NCBI GenBank assembly: GCA_964019135.1
Contig: OZ025257.1
Coordinates: forward strand, 26,768,352 to 26,832,351
Reading direction: 5' to 3'
Source: Arenicola marina
Taxonomy: Eukaryota; Annelida; Polychaeta; Arenicolidae
Length of the DNA stretch: 64,000 nt
The translations under genes were made by a program, and so were the position numbers. Under the pieces are notes generated by a model, which saw nothing but the letters and a program-made list of their open reading frames with translations, did not search any database and was not told the origin of the DNA. This document shows positions 60,290 to 64,000 of the stretch, piece by piece (within the stretch, counting starts at the first letter, position 1; every line of letters begins with the position of its first letter).

Positions 60290-60715
60290 TCTATCGCCAC
60301 CCACGCATCACCACCAGCGTGTCGCCACCAACGAGGCACCACAAAAGTGTCGCCACCAACGTGTCGCCCCCAACGTGTCGCCACCAGTGTCGCCATCCAC
60401 GTGTCACCACCCATGTGTTGCCACCAAAGTGTCGCCACCCACGTGTCACCACCCACGTGTTGCCACCAAAGTGTCGCCACCCACGTGTCGCCACCATCGT
60501 GTCGCCACCAAAGTGTCGCCACCCCCTTGTAAACACCCACGTGTTGCCACCAAATATCGCAACCGACGTGTCGCCACCAACGTGTCGCCACCAAAGTGTC
60601 GCCACCCCCTTGTCAACACCCACGTGTTGCCACCAAATATCGCTACCGACGTGTCGCCACCATCGTGTCGCCACCATCGTGTCGCCACCATCGTGTCGCC
60701 ACCAGCTCAAGACGT
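60290..60715. repeat. 14-bp minisatellite ('tcgccaccaacgtg')
   Basis: About 29 copies of a 14-bp unit with variants 'tcgccacccacgtg', 'tcgccaccatcgtg' and 'tcgccaccaaagtg', and a few higher-order blocks ending 'cccccttgt.aacacccacgtgttgcc'. Copy 1 of V has only short Ser/Leu-rich 'tgtctctggctacctgtctgtcgctacc' sequence at the same place (51490-51530). Frames with a 14-residue period, up to 241 codons, are artefacts. Confidence 0.92.
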
Positions 60716-63599
60716 TCAAGTGCGGCACATCAGGATTTCTCTCCGCGGCACGTTTAGTGTTCGATTTAAGACTAGACGGCTAATGCGTCACTTCCGCTTA
60801 CGAGTCCCCGCGGAGTCCATAACACGGAGGTTGTGGAAGAATTCCTCAGTAATGGGTTTTTCACCGTCCAGATTGGCCCCATTGTAATGCCGTTAGTCGC
60901 CATGGTAATGGCACGGTAGTTTGGTTCCCAGTGACCCATAATAGTGACCACCCCCCTACACGGTCAGCATCAGCTTGAGTGTGATAGGTCAGCCGCGTCT
61001 TAGGGAGATAGGTGGGGGTGAGCGGTGGGGAAGGGGGGGAGGGGGAGTGGATGTGGCGAGTGCGGCAGGGTTGGAAGGCATGGAGTAAAGTAATGATTTT
61101 ATGAGGTTTGAGTGTTGTAGCGATCACAATGAAAGTGAAGGCGCTTACTTAGCGGAGTGGTTAGAGGTAGCGTTTCCCTTTCTCTTCAGGTGGCATGGCT
61201 CTGTCCACCGTTGGGATAGGCTGGAAATTGAGGTCAATATAAAACACTTAGATGTCACGTTTTCGATCTTGTTGAAATGCCTTTGTTGGATGCATGCGGT
61301 AGAGGCTCAGCTCAAAAAACTTTATTATTTATGAACAAAACTATTGCTTTGTCAGTATTATATTGCCAAGTCTGAAGCGTTGGTCAGAAGTAGGCTATGG
61401 CAGTATGGGCATAGCGATGCGATAGAAGTGGTGCCCAATAACTATTGTTAACAGATACATATTAACAGATATCTCCAAATAAACCCCCAAATGTCGCTGC
61501 ATTCAGTGAGTCTGGCCGATAGCTTAATTATGTTAAAACTATATAATATACTATGTTAAATCGATGCAATAATTTGGTTATCGTAGAAAGACACGACCAA
61601 CTTCAGCTCACAACTCCATATCAACATGTCTTATATTAAATCATGTTCAAGACACTGACTCATTTATGTAACATGTTTGCTATTGCCACATAATGGATTC
61701 GAAAGTTTTCCCACATGTTTGTGGAGGCGTTCGACTAGTGTGGTTCTGAGAGCTCAAAGGAATGAAGGTTTACGAATTAATATGCAATGTAACTTCTCGA
61801 GACATCCTCTTTTGTTTGTGAAGCCTCGTTGCCCCCGTCCTAAAACTTTATAACGCCATATAACTATTTACAGATATGATGCGGGGTTGAACACAATTAA
61901 ATGTGCATTTATCTCTGACATGGCGGTCCATATTTGATAACTAGCGAGAGAACCAAATGACAATGTAATGAATCAGAACTTTATTGGAGGATTCCAGTCG
62001 TTGGAAGTCACAGCCATGACGGGCCTGTTAACAACTCAATACATCGCATCTCGAAAGCACTTATGTTATCATGTGTACATATGAAAATATGTTGTCGTTG
62101 CAATATGGGCCAAATAGACCAAGATAAAAGTAAAATAACATTACGCTTACTATTGAATGCAAATATTCATAAAATACCCCACAGATCTGATAGCATGTAA
62201 AACAACGCCCCATCGCCGATATACATTTCGTCAAAGCCTAATTCATACTTAATACTGTCTTTGTAAATGAAAGAGTACTAGTAAAAAACAATGGGACTTT
62301 GTTTGCGCAAAGTAACATTGCAAACGCTAAGGCCAAAATCATCGGCATCGAAACAACCTTTCATTGACTTTGACCAGCAGCCAAAACTCTTTCTTTTCCC
62401 GGCCTAATTATCTATCTTCAGACGGATTTGTTTCCTGTGGTTGCCCCACCAGGGAATGCCGGAGAGTACGTGAGGCGGCCGACACGAGTCGAGAAAAGAA
62501 ATTAGTAACCTCATTCCCATTCTTCTTTGTGCGAACAAATAAACACAGGTCAGTCAAGGGACAGTCAAACTGTACACCACTTATATGAAATTTGACACAG
62601 GTGGCTGTTGGACTCTTTCTGGAGTTTCGGAGTTCTAACGGTATACAGTTAAAAAATCAAGCTAGTTGTACGTATGTTGGGGCCCAAAACGTCCGACTGC
62701 CCAAAACGTCCTACATAACTAAGACCTAACTAACGTTACGATCCTACACAATCTGCCGAGATGAAGCCGCGATACGCTCGTTTTGTAGCTCTTAGTTAGC
62801 GATATACGAATAACATTGATGTTTCATGAAAAGATGGGGAGGGGGCGGACGTGTGAGCTTCAGTATGGAAACGGTACGTAACAAGGCACGGAAAAAGCGT
62901 TAGCAGTACTTTACAGCCTTGGCCTCTGCGCTCGTTATGGGACTTGTCACACACTCCGGACCTAGATCTACCCATTAAGACAATATTTATTGCGATATTA
63001 GGAGGGTATTAAACAAATCTGAGGATATGTTTATTCTTTGATTATCGTGTTGTGCTTGTATCCTGCACGCCTCGGCAAAGCCACACTGACGTACTTCTTC
63101 GGATATAGACGGTGCACTAAGATCGTTGTAACCAGTTACATATTCGCCATGTACTTAAAATACAGGTTAAAATTATAATTTGGGGGATAATATAGCTCCG
63201 TCGCATCACTAATGTGATAAGTAAATTTACCTCCATATCTCCAAGGACAACAGGTGGTACACATATCCACAAAATATGTTACAATACACAGCACAGTTTT
63301 CTCTTAAACTGAACGATACTTTAGTGTTCTTAAACAGGTCCATTTTTCTCTTTGACATTTGATTGCGGCTACATTAGTTTCTTATTAAAACTTGTTTAAC
63401 TCTTTGCAACATGTTGTTAATACTAATATTTTCGTTGTTGCATTTCGGTGAATAAATATATCTTTAACTATGACTTAATTGATTATGATTATTGAGTTTG
63501 ATAAATATAAATGACATCAATGTGTCCACAAAGCAGCCTTTGGTACTCCACCTTTTAGAAACTCCCATGTGATTTCCGCGCAATAGATAATGTAATTTC

Positions 63600-64000
63600 G
63601 TAATTATGTCATCGCAAACGTCATGGAGGAATCGCGCCAAAGAATGTGCTGGTGTCAGAACTATTTCATACGCAAGCATCATGGGCACAAGTCCCCTTCT
63701 GCCACTTCGTCCGTTGCAACAATTTCTGGATCTCCATTAAAAACCAGTTTGCCAACGCCTTCCCCTTCCCCAACCCGCTTTCATGCCGTATCCCTTACCC
63801 CCCCCCCCCCCCCCACACCCCCGAACCCGTTTTCCCGCCCCCGCGGCGTCTTGGCGCCCCACCCACCACGCAACTAGAGGATGGGGCAGGGCGGGGCGGG
63901 GTGGGGCGGGGCGGTTCGGGGCTCGACTCCACTTTGAAGTGGCGCCATGCCGGGCGCCATGCTGAGATGCAGAGGAGCGTCTATTACAAGCAGAAGGTAA
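63600..64000 (+). repeat. V tandem unit, copy 3, start only
   Basis: It matches 54780-55165 of copy 2 (the 'gtgctggtgtcagaactatt' block, C-rich tract, 'gactccactttgaagtggcgccatgccgg'), then the window ends. The array therefore continues beyond the window. Confidence 0.85.

Larger units (their letters stand above)
54780..63600 (+). repeat. V tandem unit, copy 2 (about 8.8 kb, with extra insertion)
   Basis: It repeats the block order of copy 1, with two additions: a 1.34-kb insertion at 58291-59628 and an expanded 14-bp minisatellite at 60290-60715. It lacks about 335 bp present in copy 1 between 53400 and 53735, and most of copy 1's 50700-50930. The long AT-rich block 61230-62370 matches 52170-53300 closely, with scattered single-base changes. 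Confidence 0.85.

Noticed and set aside
60162-60887. Histidine/cysteine-rich frames over the 14-bp repeat that look zinc-finger-like
   Set aside because: The Cys/His spacing follows the repeat period, not a C2H2 finger, and both strands are open.

Overview
This is eukaryotic, almost certainly metazoan, DNA from a repeat-rich, gene-poor region. It contains a Tx1/L1-like non-LTR retrotransposon, a CR1-like retroelement relic, tRNA-derived SINEs with target-site duplications, many minisatellites and two families of multi-kilobase duplicated units. There is no bacterial-style operon, and I recognise no intact host protein gene. The species cannot be read from the sequence. The mix of elements (Tx1-like LINE, CR1-like relic, tRNA-SINE with a CATTC-type tail) would suit a marine invertebrate such as a lophotrochozoan or a basal deuterostome, but that is inference.

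Layout. (1) 1-1956: unrecognised single-copy sequence. (2) 1957-29290: a long repeat unit, called U here (about 5.3-6 kb, no recognisable protein), in tandem on the + strand (1957-8120, 10218-16630) and then in tandem on the - strand (17187-29290). Together these form a huge imperfect palindrome, with a CR1-like reverse-transcriptase relic (16635-17190) at its centre. U copies are interrupted by SINEs (7054-7232, 23805-23995), a short 5'-truncated retro-insert (7327-7455) and an 8.1-10.2 kb block. That block holds a G-rich minisatellite, a head-to-head SINE pair and a 39-bp minisatellite. (3) 29385-29860: a 21-bp minisatellite. (4) 30826-35300: a young, 5'-truncated Tx1/L1-like LINE with a perfect 15-bp target-site duplication, a poly(A) tail and one frameshift in the RT domain. 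(5) 35385-37645: two more U fragments in opposite orientations around a promoter-like tandem duplication. (6) 37646-47560: unrecognised sequence, C-rich low complexity and minisatellites of 13, 17 and 22 bp. (7) 47560-64000: a second large unit, called V here (about 7.3-8.8 kb), in head-to-tail tandem (47560-54780, 54780-63600, 63600 to the window end and presumably beyond). The second copy carries its own 1.34-kb insertion and an expanded 14-bp minisatellite.

The strongest protein call is LINE ORF2 (APE endonuclease, reverse transcriptase, C-terminal CCHC-like region). Most other open frames are by-products of minisatellites whose period or base composition avoids stops. The most interesting structural signals are the palindromic array of U units with conserved promoter-like elements (TATA box, paired CACGTG motifs 35 bp apart), the filled/empty SINE sites inside U paralogues, and the V tandem array that continues past the window edge.
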